From NCBI RefSeq assembly GCF_900105535.1, contig NZ_LT629779.1, positions 1,736,001 through 1,800,000 of the forward strand: a stretch of DNA of 64,000 bases. Direction: 5' to 3'. The DNA is from Pseudarthrobacter equi. GTDB lineage: Bacteria > Actinomycetota > Actinomycetes > Actinomycetales > Micrococcaceae. Positions 26,280 through 35,112 of the stretch are shown piece after piece. Below the pieces are notes generated by a model. It saw nothing but the letters and a program-made list of their open reading frames with translations. It did no database searches and had not been told where the DNA came from. Numbering within the stretch: the stretch's first letter is position 1; each line of letters starts with the position of its first letter. Position numbers and translations under genes: made by a program.

Positions 26280-27752
26280 TTAGACGTGTCCCATCGCGTT
26301 TCGGTTGGCGTTGCGGATGTAGCTGGCCCAGCAGACCACCAGCATCAGGGCGTAGGCCCCCACGAAGCCGTAGAAGGCCGGGGTGTAGGATCCGCTGGCG
26401 GTGTTGGACGCGTTCAGTACCTGCGGGATGAGGAACCCGCCGTAGGCGCCGATCGCGGAGATCAGGCCGAGTGCTGAGGAAGCCAGCCGCTGGGTGGCCA
26501 CGGAGCTGGCTCCGCTGCGTGCAGCCCGGCTGTTGGTGGCGAAGATGACCGGGATCATCCGGTAGGTTGCGCCGTTGCCGAAGCCGCTGGCGGTGAAGAG
26601 CATCAGGAACAGGACCAGGAAGAGCCAGAAGTTCTTCAGTGGCAGCGTCCAGATCATGGTCAGGGTGATCACGGCCATGGAGGCGAAGGCTGAAACGGTC
26701 ATCCGGGCGCCGCCCATGCGGTCAGCCATGCGTCCGCCGTAGGGCCGGGCGAGCGAGCCCACCAGCGGGCCCAGGAAGGCGAGCGAGAGGGCCACGGTTC
26801 CCACGCCGATGGTGGAGAACTCCGGGAAGTAATCCTTGATCAGCTTGGGGAACACGCCGGCGAAGCCGATGAACGAGCCGAAGGTGCCGATGTACAGGAA
26901 CGCCATGACCCACAGGTGCGGTTCCTTCAGTGCGGCCACGGATCCGGCCACATCGCCCTTGGCGCTGGTGAGGTTGTTCATGTACTTGTAGGCGCCGAAG
27001 GCGGCCAGCAGGATGAACGGGACCCACATCAGGCCGGCCATGGGCAGGTTGACGGTGCCGGCGGCCAGGAGGGTGATCACGATGGGAACGGCGAGCTGCG
27101 CGACGGCGGCACCGAGGTTTCCGCCTGCGGCGTTCAGGCCCAGGGCCCAGCCCTTTTCGCGTGCCGGGTAGAAGAAGGTGATGTTGGCCATGGAGCTGGC
27201 GAAGTTGCCGCCGCCGAAGCCGGCCAGGGCTGCCACCAAGAGCATCACGCCGAACGGTGTCTCCGGGTTGGAGACGCACATCGCAAGCCCGATCGAGGGG
27301 ATCAGGAGCAGCAGGGCGGAGACGATGGTCCAGTTCCGGCCGCCGAAGCGGGGAACCATGAAGGTGTAGGGAATGCGAAGGGTGGCGCCCACCAAGCTGG
27401 GCATCGAGATCAGCCAGAAGATCTCTGATGTGGTGAAGGTGAAGCCTGCTGCCGGGAGCTGGACCACCACGATGGACCACAGCTGCCAGACAACGAAGCC
27501 GAGGAACTCGGCGAAAATGGACCAGTTCAGGTTGCGGCGGGCGATGGAGCGGCCGGCGGTTTCCCACTGTTCCTTGTTCTCGGCGTCCCAGTTGGCGATC
27601 CAGCGGCCGGGGCGGAATTCAAGGGCTGGTGCGGTTGCGGTGCGGGTAGTGCCGGGCTGTGCGCTGGCGGATGCTGCGGCTGATTCCGGGGACGAGGCGT
27701 CCAGATCAACGGAATTGCCGGTGCCGGCATCTGCGGTGCGGTCAACAGTCAC
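26280..27752 (-). CDS. narK: Nitrate/nitrite MFS transporter (NarK/NasA-type)
   Basis: The 490-aa protein is a 12-helix major facilitator of the nitrate/nitrite porter family. It contains the glycine-rich signatures AALAGFGGGNFASSMANITF near residue 170 and GFGNGATYRMIPVIFA near residue 395. The N-terminal ~80 residues before the first helix are hydrophilic and Ala/Thr-rich. The start is GTG 27752 with AAAGGAGGT, one of the strongest ribosome-binding sites in the window. It is first in the narK-nasA-nasB operon, so uptake, nitrate reduction and electron supply are made together. Confidence 0.93.
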   Translation of the reverse strand: MTVDRTADAGTGNSVDLDASSPESAAASASAQPGTTRTATAPALEFRPGRWIANWDAENKEQWETAGRSIARRNLNWSIFAEFLGFVVWQLWSIVVVQLPAAGFTFTTSEIFWLISMPSLVGATLRIPYTFMVPRFGGRNWTIVSALLLLIPSIGLAMCVSNPETPFGVMLLVAALAGFGGGNFASSMANITFFYPAREKGWALGLNAAGGNLGAAVAQLAVPIVITLLAAGTVNLPMAGLMWVPFILLAAFGAYKYMNNLTSAKGDVAGSVAALKEPHLWVMAFLYIGTFGSFIGFAGVFPKLIKDYFPEFSTIGVGTVALSLAFLGPLVGSLARPYGGRMADRMGGARMTVSAFASMAVITLTMIWTLPLKNFWLFLVLFLMLFTASGFGNGATYRMIPVIFATNSRAARSGASSVATQRLASSALGLISAIGAYGGFLIPQVLNASNTASGSYTPAFYGFVGAYALMLVVCWASYIRNANRNAMGHV

Positions 27753-27785
27753 GGGTTACCTCCTTTGGGGGGATGTTGTTCCTCA

Positions 27786-27839
27786 AAGGTAGGGACGGCG
27801 CGTTTCACGGACCGACGCCGGATGTTAACGGGCTGTGAC
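27786..27839 (-). promoter_or_regulatory. GlnR-like box and -10 element of narK
   Basis: Read on the minus strand from 27839 to 27802 the pentamers are GTCAC-n6-TTAAC-n6-CGTCG-n6-GAAAC. The first and last match the GlnR consensus fully, the second in three of five positions and the third poorly. Exactly 10 nt later is TACCTT (27786-27791), a -10. The geometry is identical to the nirB promoter. A 33-nt leader then runs to the ribosome-binding site and GTG. Confidence 0.6.
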
Positions 27840-27909
27840 ATTTGCCTATCTGTGCCCGCCGGACGCCGTTAGGATGCGAAGGTGCCCAAAAAGTGAGACG
27901 CACAGCACA

Positions 27910-27946
27910 GGTCCAAATACTGGACCTTTCGTCCATTGACTGGACC
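27910..27946 (+). promoter_or_regulatory. Double dyad operator upstream of the MHS transporter
   Basis: Two copies of GTCCA-n5-TGGAC occur at 27911-27925 and 27931-27945. Both are extended by flanking G or C (GGTCCA-aatac-TGGACC in the first). Their centres are 20 bp apart, two helical turns, so dimers would bind the same face of DNA. The second copy contains TTGACT, a possible -35. The regulator is not identified. Confidence 0.65.
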
Positions 27947-28029
27947 AGCGGAACTAATATTGAACTCTAACTATTTCGCGCCGGGGCAGCCCGCTGTATC
28001 CGGCCGGTTTCTCACGAAAGCGTTTACAC

Positions 28030-29442
28030 ATGTCTTCCACCGACACCTCCACGGTGCCCGGTTCACCCCAGCCGGTGAACTCCCGCGGCCGTGTGATCGT
28101 CGCCAGCCTGATCGGCACCACGGTCGAGTTCTATGATTTCTATGTCTACGCAACTGCGGCGGTCCTCGTCTTCCCGCAGCTGTTCTTCCCCGGCCAGAAC
28201 GAGACAACCCAGCTCCTGAGCTCCTTCGCGGTTTTCGGTGTGGCCTTCGTCGCCCGCCCGCTGGGGTCCATCGTCTTCGGGCACTTCGGCGACAAGTTCG
28301 GCCGCAAGGGGACCCTGGTGGCCTCGCTGCTCACCATGGGCATTGCCACCTTCCTCATCGGATGCCTGCCCACTGCGCTGGTACCGGGCTGGGAGTTCTG
28401 GGCACCGGCGCTGCTGGTAGTCATGCGCTTCGCCCAGGGCCTGGCCCTTGGCGGCGAATGGAGCGGGGCGGCCCTGCTGGCCACTGAGAACGCACCGGCC
28501 AACAAGCGCGCCATCTACGGCACGTTCCCGCAGCTCGGCGCTCCCATCGGCTTCATCATCGCCAACGTCATCTTCCTGGTGGCCAGCTACACGCTCTCAC
28601 CCGCTGCCTTCCAGGCCTGGGGTTGGCGTGTTCCGTTCCTGCTCAGCGCAGTCATGGTGATCATCGGCCTCTACGTGCGGCTGAAGCTGATCGAAACCCC
28701 GGCGTTCACCAAAGTGATCGAGTCCAACGAGGTCGCCAAGCTGCCCCTGGGCCGCGTCTTCAAGACCAGCTGGCGCCAGCTGATCCTGGGTACCTTCATC
28801 ATGCTCGCCACGTACGTGCTCTTCTACCTGATGACCACGTTCACCCTGACCTACGGCACACGTGCCTCCAGCCTCGACGCGGCCAAGGCGGCCGCCGAGA
28901 AGGCCGGAAAGCCGATGTCCGAAGCCGCCGCGGCGGCGTTTGTTCCGGGCCTGGGCTACACCCGCAACGATTTCCTCTGGATGCTGATTGCCGGCGTCGT
29001 GTTCTTCGGCATCTTCACCCTGGTTTCCGGTCCGCTTGCTGAGAAGTATGGCCGCCGGAAGATGCTGATCGGTGTTACCGCCGGCATCTTCGCCTTCGGC
29101 CTGCTCTTCGTTCCGCTGTTCAGCGGCGGCTTCGTGGGCACCATGGCCCTGCTGATCCTGGGCTTCTCGCTCATGGGACTGACCTTCGGGCCGATGGGCG
29201 CGCTCCTGCCGGAGCTGTTCCCCACGAACGTCCGCTACACGGGATCGGCCATCAGCTACAACTTCTCCAGCATCCTGGGTGCGGCAGTTGCGCCGTTCAT
29301 CGCCGTGGCGCTGTGGGAGCTCGCCGACGGCAGCCCGGTACTGGTGGGTGTCTACCTGACGTCCATGGCCGTGCTGACCCTCATCGCGCTGTTCGTCAGC
29401 AAGGAAACCCGGGACCTCGACTACGAGAACAACGTAGCCTGA
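28030..29442 (+). CDS. MFS transporter, metabolite:H+ symporter (MHS) family
   Basis: The 470-aa protein has 12 predicted helices and MHS hallmarks: GTTVEFYDFYVYATAA in helix 1, FGHFGDKFGRKGTLV in loop 2-3, and ALGGEWSGAALLATENAPA in helix 4. Family members carry organic acids, shikimate, proline or betaine; the substrate cannot be told here. A ~35-residue Ala-rich insertion (around residues 280-315) enlarges the loop after helix 7. The start follows a weak CGAAAG. Two dyads at 27910-27946 indicate substrate-responsive control, and a strong terminator follows. Confidence 0.9.
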   Translation: MSSTDTSTVPGSPQPVNSRGRVIVASLIGTTVEFYDFYVYATAAVLVFPQLFFPGQNETTQLLSSFAVFGVAFVARPLGSIVFGHFGDKFGRKGTLVASLLTMGIATFLIGCLPTALVPGWEFWAPALLVVMRFAQGLALGGEWSGAALLATENAPANKRAIYGTFPQLGAPIGFIIANVIFLVASYTLSPAAFQAWGWRVPFLLSAVMVIIGLYVRLKLIETPAFTKVIESNEVAKLPLGRVFKTSWRQLILGTFIMLATYVLFYLMTTFTLTYGTRASSLDAAKAAAEKAGKPMSEAAAAAFVPGLGYTRNDFLWMLIAGVVFFGIFTLVSGPLAEKYGRRKMLIGVTAGIFAFGLLFVPLFSGGFVGTMALLILGFSLMGLTFGPMGALLPELFPTNVRYTGSAISYNFSSILGAAVAPFIAVALWELADGSPVLVGVYLTSMAVLTLIALFVSKETRDLDYENNVA

Positions 29443-29457
29443 CCCCAGCCTTGCAGG

Positions 29458-29491
29458 AATGCCCGGACAGTCCCTGGACTGTCCGGGCATT
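29458..29491 (+). terminator. Rho-independent terminator of the MHS transporter gene
   Basis: AATGCCCGGACAGT pairs with ACTGTCCGGGCATT around a short loop (29458-29491), followed by a T-rich tract. It starts 16 nt after the stop codon. Confidence 0.9.
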
Positions 29492-29724
29492 TTCCTTTTC
29501 TGAAGGGTTCCTCCGGCGGCCTTCGCCGCTCCGAGGTTGCCTCGCCTTTGGACATGGACACGGACACGGACATGGCATGTACGTACGACGGCGGCGCCAC
29601 GGGTTGCTGTTCGTTTGGGGTGCAGTAAGCAGTTCACCGGGGGAGTCCCATCCCTGCTTCCGGGTTTTGCACATAGGGCTTTGGGGGCGTGGGGAATGTC
29701 AGTGGGTGCTGGAAGACTTTGGTC

Positions 29725-31650
29725 ATGGAGACGGTTGGCGTGGCGGCAGCGGAGATGGTGCACACAGCTGCCGCCGCGCCACCTGCTTTCCAGCACACGT
29801 CCGCGCCCGGCTCAGTTGTCCCTGTCCCGTTTGCTGCTGACGCCCGTCCTGTGGCCCCGCATGCCCCGGCCGTCCATGTCCCTCCTCCCGCCGGCCCAGG
29901 GTCTGCAAATTCCCAACCCGCCGCGACTCCCCAACCTGCTGCCAGCCGGCCGGCGAACGTGCCAACCACCGTACAAACTTCGGCCGCCCATGTTCCTTCG
30001 CCTGCGGAACCGCGACCGGCCGCATGCCACTCGTCGGGTGTTGCTGCCCCGAGCGTGGTTGATGCGTTGAGGATTTTGGCGGTGGTGCCGTTTGCTGCTG
30101 ATGGTGCGGGGATGATCGACCAGCTCCGGCAGCTTGAGGATGTGAAGGCTGTAGCGGCGGCGAGGCAGACCGAGATCACTGTGGCTTTTGACCTGGCCCA
30201 GCGGCGGGAGCAGGCTGCTGCCGGTGTTCCGGCCGACGAACAGGGCGCCGGGGTCGGGGCGCAGGTGGCGCTGGCACGCCGGGAATCCCCGTCCCGGGGT
30301 GGGCGGCTGCTGGGACTGGCCAGGACCCTGACCGGGATGCCCCGCACTTTCGCGGCGTTCCGGTCCGGGCGGTTGAGTGAGTGGCGTACCACCTTGGTCG
30401 TGAAGGAAACCATCTGCCTCTCACCCGAGGACCGTGCAGGGGTGGATGAGGAACTCGCCGCCGATACCGGCACCTTCGATGGTGCCGGGGACCGGACCAT
30501 CGTCTCCGCGGTCAAGGCCGCCGCCTACCGGCGGGATCCTGCTTCCGTGGCCAGGCGCGCCGCAAAAGCCGTGGGTGCACGGACGGTCAGCCTGCGCCCG
30601 GCGCCGGACACCATGGCCCGCCTGACCGCGCTGCTGCCCGTCGCCGAGGGCGTAGCGGTCTTCGCCGCGCTCACCAGGGAAGCCGGCACCCTCCGTTCAG
30701 CCGGGGACGGCCGGTCCACGGGCCAGGCCATGGCCGACACCCTCGTTGAACGGGTCACCGGGGCCCCGGGCGGGATCAGCGGGGTCGAGGTCCAGCTCGT
30801 CATGACCGACCGCACCCTCCTCCAGGCCGACTCCGAACCCGCCCGACTTACCGGTTACGGCATCGTCCCCGCCCAATGGGCCCGCGAACTGGCCACCGGA
30901 GACCACTCAGGTACCTGCACCACAACCGGCGGCGGTATGGATAGGACCGGCAGCCGGAGCCGGAGCCGCAGCCGCAGTGGCAGCGGTACGACCGGCACTG
31001 GTATCAGCGGCGCACCCGGGAACCCTGCCGGCAACAGAGCGGGTGAGGAAACCGGAGACCAGCCCGAGTCCGCGATGGCTGTGTGGGTCCGGCGGCTCTA
31101 CACCGCCCCCGGCACCGGTGACCTCATCGGGATGGACTCCAAAGCCCGGCTCTTCCCGGCAGGACTCAAACGCTTCCTCCAAATCCGCGACGACACCTGC
31201 CGGACCCCGTACTGTGACGCACCTATCCGCCACCACGACCACATCAGCCCTTGGCGCCACGGCGGCGACACCACAGCCTCCAACGGCCAAGGACTCTGCG
31301 AGGCCTGCAACCACACCAAGGAAAGCCCCGGCTGGAGTTCAACACCCGTCCCAGTGCCCGAAACCGCGCAGCTTCCTTGCCCCGCACTTTTTCCCGACGG
31401 ACCCCCCGAGATCAGGCAAGTCGCGCGCCACACCGTGAAGCTCCGGACCCCCACCGGCCACATCTATCACTCCACCGCACCGCCACCGCCCGGGACAGCC
31501 TTCACCCACGCCAGCAGCCCGGGCAAACATGCAGGGGCAGCCCGAGCCCCGGCGCGGGCACCCGGCAAGCCCCCGCCCCCACGACCATCCGTCCAAGTTC
31601 TGGGCCGCGTCATCAAGCCGGCGCCACCTAACAGCGGGCACGCTGACTGA
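29725..31650 (+). CDS. HNH endonuclease-signature protein, DUF222 (13E12 repeat) family
   Basis: The 641-aa protein has a Pro/Ala-rich N-terminal stretch, a central DUF222 region (from about [20 protein letters not shown]) and a C-terminal HNH motif: [23 protein letters not shown], then [14 protein letters not shown], which retains His, Asn and His plus the zinc cysteines. DUF222-HNH proteins are multicopy in Arthrobacter and mycobacteria; their role is not established. A Ser-Arg tract encoded by six degenerate hexamers (30951-30986) lies between the DUF222 and HNH parts. ATG 29725 was chosen with GGAAG upstream; GTG 29689 is an alternative. Some codons near 30055-30110 end mainly in G or T, unlike neighbouring genes. 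Confidence 0.85.
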   Translation: METVGVAAAEMVHTAAAAPPAFQHTSAPGSVVPVPFAADARPVAPHAPAVHVPPPAGPGSANSQPAATPQPAASRPANVPTTVQTSAAHVPSPAEPRPAACHSSGVAAPSVVDALRILAVVPFAADGAGMIDQLRQLEDVKAVAAARQTEITVAFDLAQRREQAAAGVPADEQGAGVGAQVALARRESPSRGGRLLGLARTLTGMPRTFAAFRSGRLSEWRTTLVVKETICLSPEDRAGVDEELAADTGTFDGAGDRTIVSAVKAAAYRRDPASVARRAAKAVGARTVSLRPAPDTMARLTALLPVAEGVAVFAALTREAGTLRSAGDGRSTGQAMADTLVERVTGAPGGISGVEVQLVMTDRTLLQADSEPARLTGYGIVPAQWARELATGDHSGTCTTTGGGMDRTGSRSRSRSRSGSGTTGTGISGAPGNPAGNRAGEETGDQPESAMAVWVRRLYTAPGTGDLIGMDSKARLFPAGLKRFLQIRDDTCRTPYCDAPIRHHDHISPWRHGGDTTASNGQGLCEACNHTKESPGWSSTPVPVPETAQLPCPALFPDGPPEIRQVARHTVKLRTPTGHIYHSTAPPPPGTAFTHASSPGKHAGAARAPARAPGKPPPPRPSVQVLGRVIKPAPPNSGHAD

Positions 31651-31724
31651 ACCTCCAAGGCGAGCCAAGGAACCACATGAAGGGGATGCGGTTGCCAGTG
31701 ATCCGCCCTGCCCGGATAATCGCT

Positions 31725-31812
31725 CCCGGAAACCCGGAAACCCGGAAACCCGGAAACCCGGAAACCCGGAAACCCGGAAACCCGGAAACCCGGAAACCCG
31801 GAAACCCGGAAA
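31725..31812. repeat. Eleven perfect tandem copies of the 8-bp unit CCCGGAAA
   Basis: The unit repeats without a single mismatch for 88 bp, in the gap between the convergent HNH and glutamine amidotransferase genes. Because 8 is not a multiple of 3, all frames stay open and give spurious Gly/Phe/Pro or Pro/Gly/Asn repeats. The array has no spacers, so it is not a CRISPR. It looks like a slippage-prone satellite whose copy number may vary. Confidence 0.97.
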
Positions 31813-31837
31813 CGGGGGAATCCGGAATACCGGCAGC

Positions 31838-32569
31838 TCAGGCCGCGTAACGCTCCACGAAGTTCCGCAGGATCTTCATCGGCTCGGTCACGGTGAACTT
31901 CCGGGCATCGGCCATCAGGTCTTCGGCGGACTCCGGAGGAAAGTAGCCGGCGTCGCGGTAAATGTCGATGCGCGTTACCAGGCCCTCCGCATCGAGTTCG
32001 GGGTGGAACTGGGTGGCGTAGAGGTTTGACCGGACCCGGAACATCTGCACGGGGCAGGCTGCGGATCCTGCCAGGCGAACCGCATGGTCGGGCAGCGAAC
32101 TGCAGGCTTCCTTGTGGCCAGCAAAAGCGGTGAACGCCTGCGGCATCCCCTTCAGCAGCGGGTCCTGCAAGCCGGCATCGGTGAGGCCGATCTCCACGGC
32201 CGCGAGCGGCTCGCCGTACGTCCGGTCGATTACGGCGCCTTGGTGCCTGCCCAGTGTCCCCACCCCGTAACACGCACCCAGGAACGGGAAATCGCGGGCC
32301 ACCAGCTGGTCCAGCAGGCCTGACAGTTCCTGTTCGACCCTGTGCTGGACGGGGCTCTTGCCCTCGGGCGGATCGCTGGAGGTGAACGGACTGCCGCCCA
32401 CAATCACGCCGGAGTATTCGGAGAGGTCCAGTTCGGGCAGGGGAGCCGCTTCAAGCCGGATCCGTCGCAGCTCGCGCTCCTCCAGGCCGCCGTACCTCAG
32501 GTAGGCGGCGTACTCATCATCGGCGGCGGCGTCCTCGGCCCGGGAGGCCAGGAGCAGGAAAGACAACAC
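31838..32569 (-). CDS. Class I glutamine amidotransferase (GMP synthase glutaminase-like)
   Basis: The 243-aa protein has the glutaminase triad: nucleophile in FLGACYGVGTLG, and His/Glu in TQFHPELDAEG. It also has VIVGGSPFT near residue 55. No synthetase domain is attached, so it is a stand-alone amidotransferase of unknown acceptor, like those annotated as glutamine amidotransferase or GMP synthase-like. The start is GTG 32569 behind a weak AGCAGGT. A 15-bp hairpin lies 33 bp upstream. Confidence 0.87.
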   Translation of the reverse strand: MLSFLLLASRAEDAAADDEYAAYLRYGGLEERELRRIRLEAAPLPELDLSEYSGVIVGGSPFTSSDPPEGKSPVQHRVEQELSGLLDQLVARDFPFLGACYGVGTLGRHQGAVIDRTYGEPLAAVEIGLTDAGLQDPLLKGMPQAFTAFAGHKEACSSLPDHAVRLAGSAACPVQMFRVRSNLYATQFHPELDAEGLVTRIDIYRDAGYFPPESAEDLMADARKFTVTEPMKILRNFVERYAA

Positions 32570-32602
32570 CTGCTAAGTGTGCCTGCAATGGCCCGCCATA
32601 CG

Positions 32603-32637
32603 CCAGCAGCCCGGAGCGGATAGCTCCGGGCTGCTGG
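32603..32637. terminator. 15-bp hairpin between the NTF2-like gene and the amidotransferase gene
   Basis: CCAGCAGCCCGGAGC (32603-32617) pairs perfectly with 32623-32637, with a 5-nt loop. It follows the NTF2-like gene (minus strand, ending at 32717) and precedes the amidotransferase start. No T run follows on either strand, so termination is plausible but not certain. Confidence 0.6.
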
Positions 32638-32716
32638 GTGGTGTGGAAAGGCTAATCCGTAGTCTGCCCGGTCGGGTCGGACTCTTGAGCCGCCGGGCGG
32701 CGCGCTACCGGCTGGT

Positions 32717-33157
32717 TCAGCCGGCCGTCGCCTGGGCCAGCGACCTGCGGGACTGGGGCCGCGCAGCCGGATCGGCATGGCGGTGCACCAGCTTCCAGTA
32801 GCCCTCCTCGCGGCGGAAGATGCTGGTTACCCGGAGGGCGAACTCCTCGGTAGCCGCAGCACCGTCCAGCCGGGCACGGAAGTGCTCGGTTTCCACCAGG
32901 TAGGCGGTGTCGCGCGCCGTGTACGACGTGATGGTGTCGAAGCCGAGCATCTCGCCGTCCTGGAATTGCCGGGCGGCCTGGTCCAGCCGGGCTTCAACCT
33001 GTGCCCAACCCTTAGCGATGCCGCCGAAGGGGTTGGCGAGCGTTACGTCCTCGAGCCGGGAGTAGAGGTCCTTGATGGGATCGGTGTTGCCCCGGGTGAT
33101 CTCCGGAACCGCCTCGTGGTAGCGGGCCACTTCTTCCTGGAAACTGGGTGCCAGCAT
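32717..33157 (-). CDS. NTF2-like/SnoaL-like (DUF4440-type) small protein
   Basis: The 146-aa protein has the NTF2-fold pattern: an N-terminal helix (EEVARYHEAV), DPIKDLYSRLEDVTLANPFGG, and the final strand pair FALRVTSIFRREEGYWKLVHRHAD. Such proteins may be SnoaL-like isomerases or stress proteins; no function can be assigned. The ATG has GGAGG 6 nt upstream. It is 16 bp downstream of the biotin carboxylase gene on the same strand and may be co-transcribed. Confidence 0.85.
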   Translation of the reverse strand: MLAPSFQEEVARYHEAVPEITRGNTDPIKDLYSRLEDVTLANPFGGIAKGWAQVEARLDQAARQFQDGEMLGFDTITSYTARDTAYLVETEHFRARLDGAAATEEFALRVTSIFRREEGYWKLVHRHADPAARPQSRRSLAQATAG

Positions 33158-33173
33158 GGGTGCCTCCGGCCCG

Positions 33174-34982
33174 TCAGTCTTCGATGGTGGCGATCACGGC
33201 GCCCGCGGACACCGTCTCGCCTGCTACAGCCTTCAGGCCCGTGATGGTTCCGGAACGGTGCGCCGTGAGGGGCTGCTCCATCTTCATGGCCTCCAGGACC
33301 ACTACCAGGTCACCCTCGGCTACAACATCGCCCTCAGACACAGCCACCTTCACGATGGTGCCCTGCATGGGGGAGGTGAGGGCGTTGCCGGTTGCGGCAG
33401 CGGGGCCGCCGGACCGTGCGCGCTTCTTGGACTTACCGGACTTCGCCGCAGGAGCGGCGCCGGCGCCCAGGGAACCCAGGGAGGCCGGGAGTACCACTTC
33501 GAGGCGCTTGCCGCCTACCTCGACCACCACGCGCTGGCGTTCTTCGGCGTCCTCGGTTTCGGCGGCGCCGTGGGGGTTCCAGGCCGGCAGATCGTTGTTG
33601 AACTCCGTCTCGATCCAACGCGTGTGCACCTTGAAGGGGCCCTCCGCCGGAGCGAAATCGGGGTTGCTGACCACGGCGAGGTCGAACGGGATGACGGTGG
33701 GAATGCCTTCCACCACCATCTCCTCCAGGGCGCGGCGTGAGCGCTGCAGGGCCTGGGTGCGGGTAGCCCCGGTGACCACCAGCTTGGACAGCATGGAGTC
33801 GAAGTTGCCGCTGATGACGTCACCCTGCTCCACACCGGAATCAATCCGGATGCCGGGGCCGGTCGGGTTCTTCAGCGTGGCAATGGTGCCCGGGGCGGGC
33901 ATGAAGTTCCGGCCCGGATCTTCACCGGTAATGCGGAACTCGATGGAGTGGCCGCGGACCTCGGGGTCGCCGTAGCCCAGCTCCTCGCCGCGGGCCAGGC
34001 GGAACTGTTCGCGGACCAGGTCGATGCCGGTGACTTCCTCTGACACGCAGTGCTCCACCTGCAGGCGGGTGTTGACCTCAAGGAAGGAGATGGTGCCGTC
34101 CTGGCCCACCAGGAATTCACAGGTACCGGCACCGAGGTAGCCGGCCTCCTTCAGGATGGCCTTGGAGGATTCGTACAGTCGCTGGTTCTGCTCGGGGGTG
34201 AGGAAGGGCGCCGGGGCTTCTTCGACGAGCTTCTGGTTGCGGCGCTGCAACGAGCAGTCGCGGGTGGACACCACCACAACGTTGCCGTGGGCGTCGGCGA
34301 GGCACTGGGTTTCAACGTGCCGGGGAGCGTCCAGGAAGCGCTCGATGAAGCATTCGCCGCGTCCGAAGGCTGCGGTGGCCTCACGGACCGCGGACTCGAA
34401 CAGTTCGGGGATTTCTTCGCGGGTGCGAGCCACCTTGATTCCGCGTCCGCCGCCGCCGAAAGCAGCCTTGATGGCCACGGGCAGGCCGAACTTGTCCACG
34501 AACTCGAGAATCTCCTCGGCCGACTGCACAGGATCGGCGGTGCCGGGAACCTGGGGCGCACCCACCTTTTCAGCGATGTGGCGGGCCTGGACCTTGTCGC
34601 CCAAGGCGGAAATCGCTTCGGGGGACGGGCCGATCCAGGTGATGCCGGCCTCGATCACGCGGGCCGCGAACTCGGCGTTTTCGGCCAGGAAGCCGTAGCC
34701 GGGGTGGATGGCATCCGCACCGGACTGCCGGGCGGCGTCGATGATCTTGTCCATCACCAGGTACGACTCGGCGGCGGTGTTACCGCCCAGGGCATAGGCT
34801 TCGTCAGCAAGGCGGACGTGCAGGGCGTCGCGGTCCGGGTCGGCGTAGATCGCCACGGAGGCGATGCCCTCGTCGCGGGCGGCGCGGATGATGCGCACCG
34901 CGATTTCACCGCGGTTGGCGATCAGCACCTTGGTGAGGCTCTGCTGCGTGGTACCGGCGGACTGCTCCATATTTGCTGACAA
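33174..34982 (-). CDS. Acetyl/propionyl-CoA carboxylase alpha subunit (biotin carboxylase plus BCCP)
   Basis: This subunit carboxylates its own biotin with bicarbonate and ATP, and passes CO2 to the AccB carboxyltransferase. The 602-aa protein starts with a biotin carboxylase domain ([38 protein letters not shown]-grasp loop; [12 protein letters not shown]) and ends with a biotinyl domain carrying EAMKMEQP, biotinyl Lys567. It is of the AccA3/AccBC type. TTG 34982 is the likely start because AAGGAG lies 5 nt upstream; the ATG four codons later has none. A palindrome shared with the accB upstream region lies at 35074-35090. Confidence 0.95.
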   Translation of the reverse strand: MSANMEQSAGTTQQSLTKVLIANRGEIAVRIIRAARDEGIASVAIYADPDRDALHVRLADEAYALGGNTAAESYLVMDKIIDAARQSGADAIHPGYGFLAENAEFAARVIEAGITWIGPSPEAISALGDKVQARHIAEKVGAPQVPGTADPVQSAEEILEFVDKFGLPVAIKAAFGGGGRGIKVARTREEIPELFESAVREATAAFGRGECFIERFLDAPRHVETQCLADAHGNVVVVSTRDCSLQRRNQKLVEEAPAPFLTPEQNQRLYESSKAILKEAGYLGAGTCEFLVGQDGTISFLEVNTRLQVEHCVSEEVTGIDLVREQFRLARGEELGYGDPEVRGHSIEFRITGEDPGRNFMPAPGTIATLKNPTGPGIRIDSGVEQGDVISGNFDSMLSKLVVTGATRTQALQRSRRALEEMVVEGIPTVIPFDLAVVSNPDFAPAEGPFKVHTRWIETEFNNDLPAWNPHGAAETEDAEERQRVVVEVGGKRLEVVLPASLGSLGAGAAPAAKSGKSKKRARSGGPAAATGNALTSPMQGTIVKVAVSEGDVVAEGDLVVVLEAMKMEQPLTAHRSGTITGLKAVAGETVSAGAVIATIED

Positions 34983-35073
34983 GGCGTCTCCTTCTTTCCT
35001 TCAGGGAGCCTAGCGCGGTTTTGGAGGTTCCGCCGATATTACTTGCGGAATCCGCGTGTAAACCGTCAATGCT

Positions 35074-35090
35074 TTGTAGGGAAGCTACAA
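35074..35090. promoter_or_regulatory. Palindromic operator TTGTAG-n5-CTACAA upstream of the biotin carboxylase gene
   Basis: The 17-bp site matches 15 of 17 positions with the one at 45940-45956 upstream of accB. On the minus strand a TTGACG hexamer, a candidate -35, begins a few bases past the palindrome in the direction of the gene. The binding protein is unknown; a TetR- or GntR-type lipid regulator is plausible. Confidence 0.65.
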
Positions 35091-35112
35091 GTCCGGTGTA
35101 ATTTGCCGCCTT

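Noticed and set aside
31725..31812. CRISPR-like array
   Set aside because: The units are 8 bp, contiguous and without spacers, and no cas genes are present.
32603..32637. Riboswitch or attenuator for the amidotransferase gene
   Set aside because: The structure is a single plain hairpin with no conserved riboswitch core, and it fits better as the end of the preceding transcription unit.
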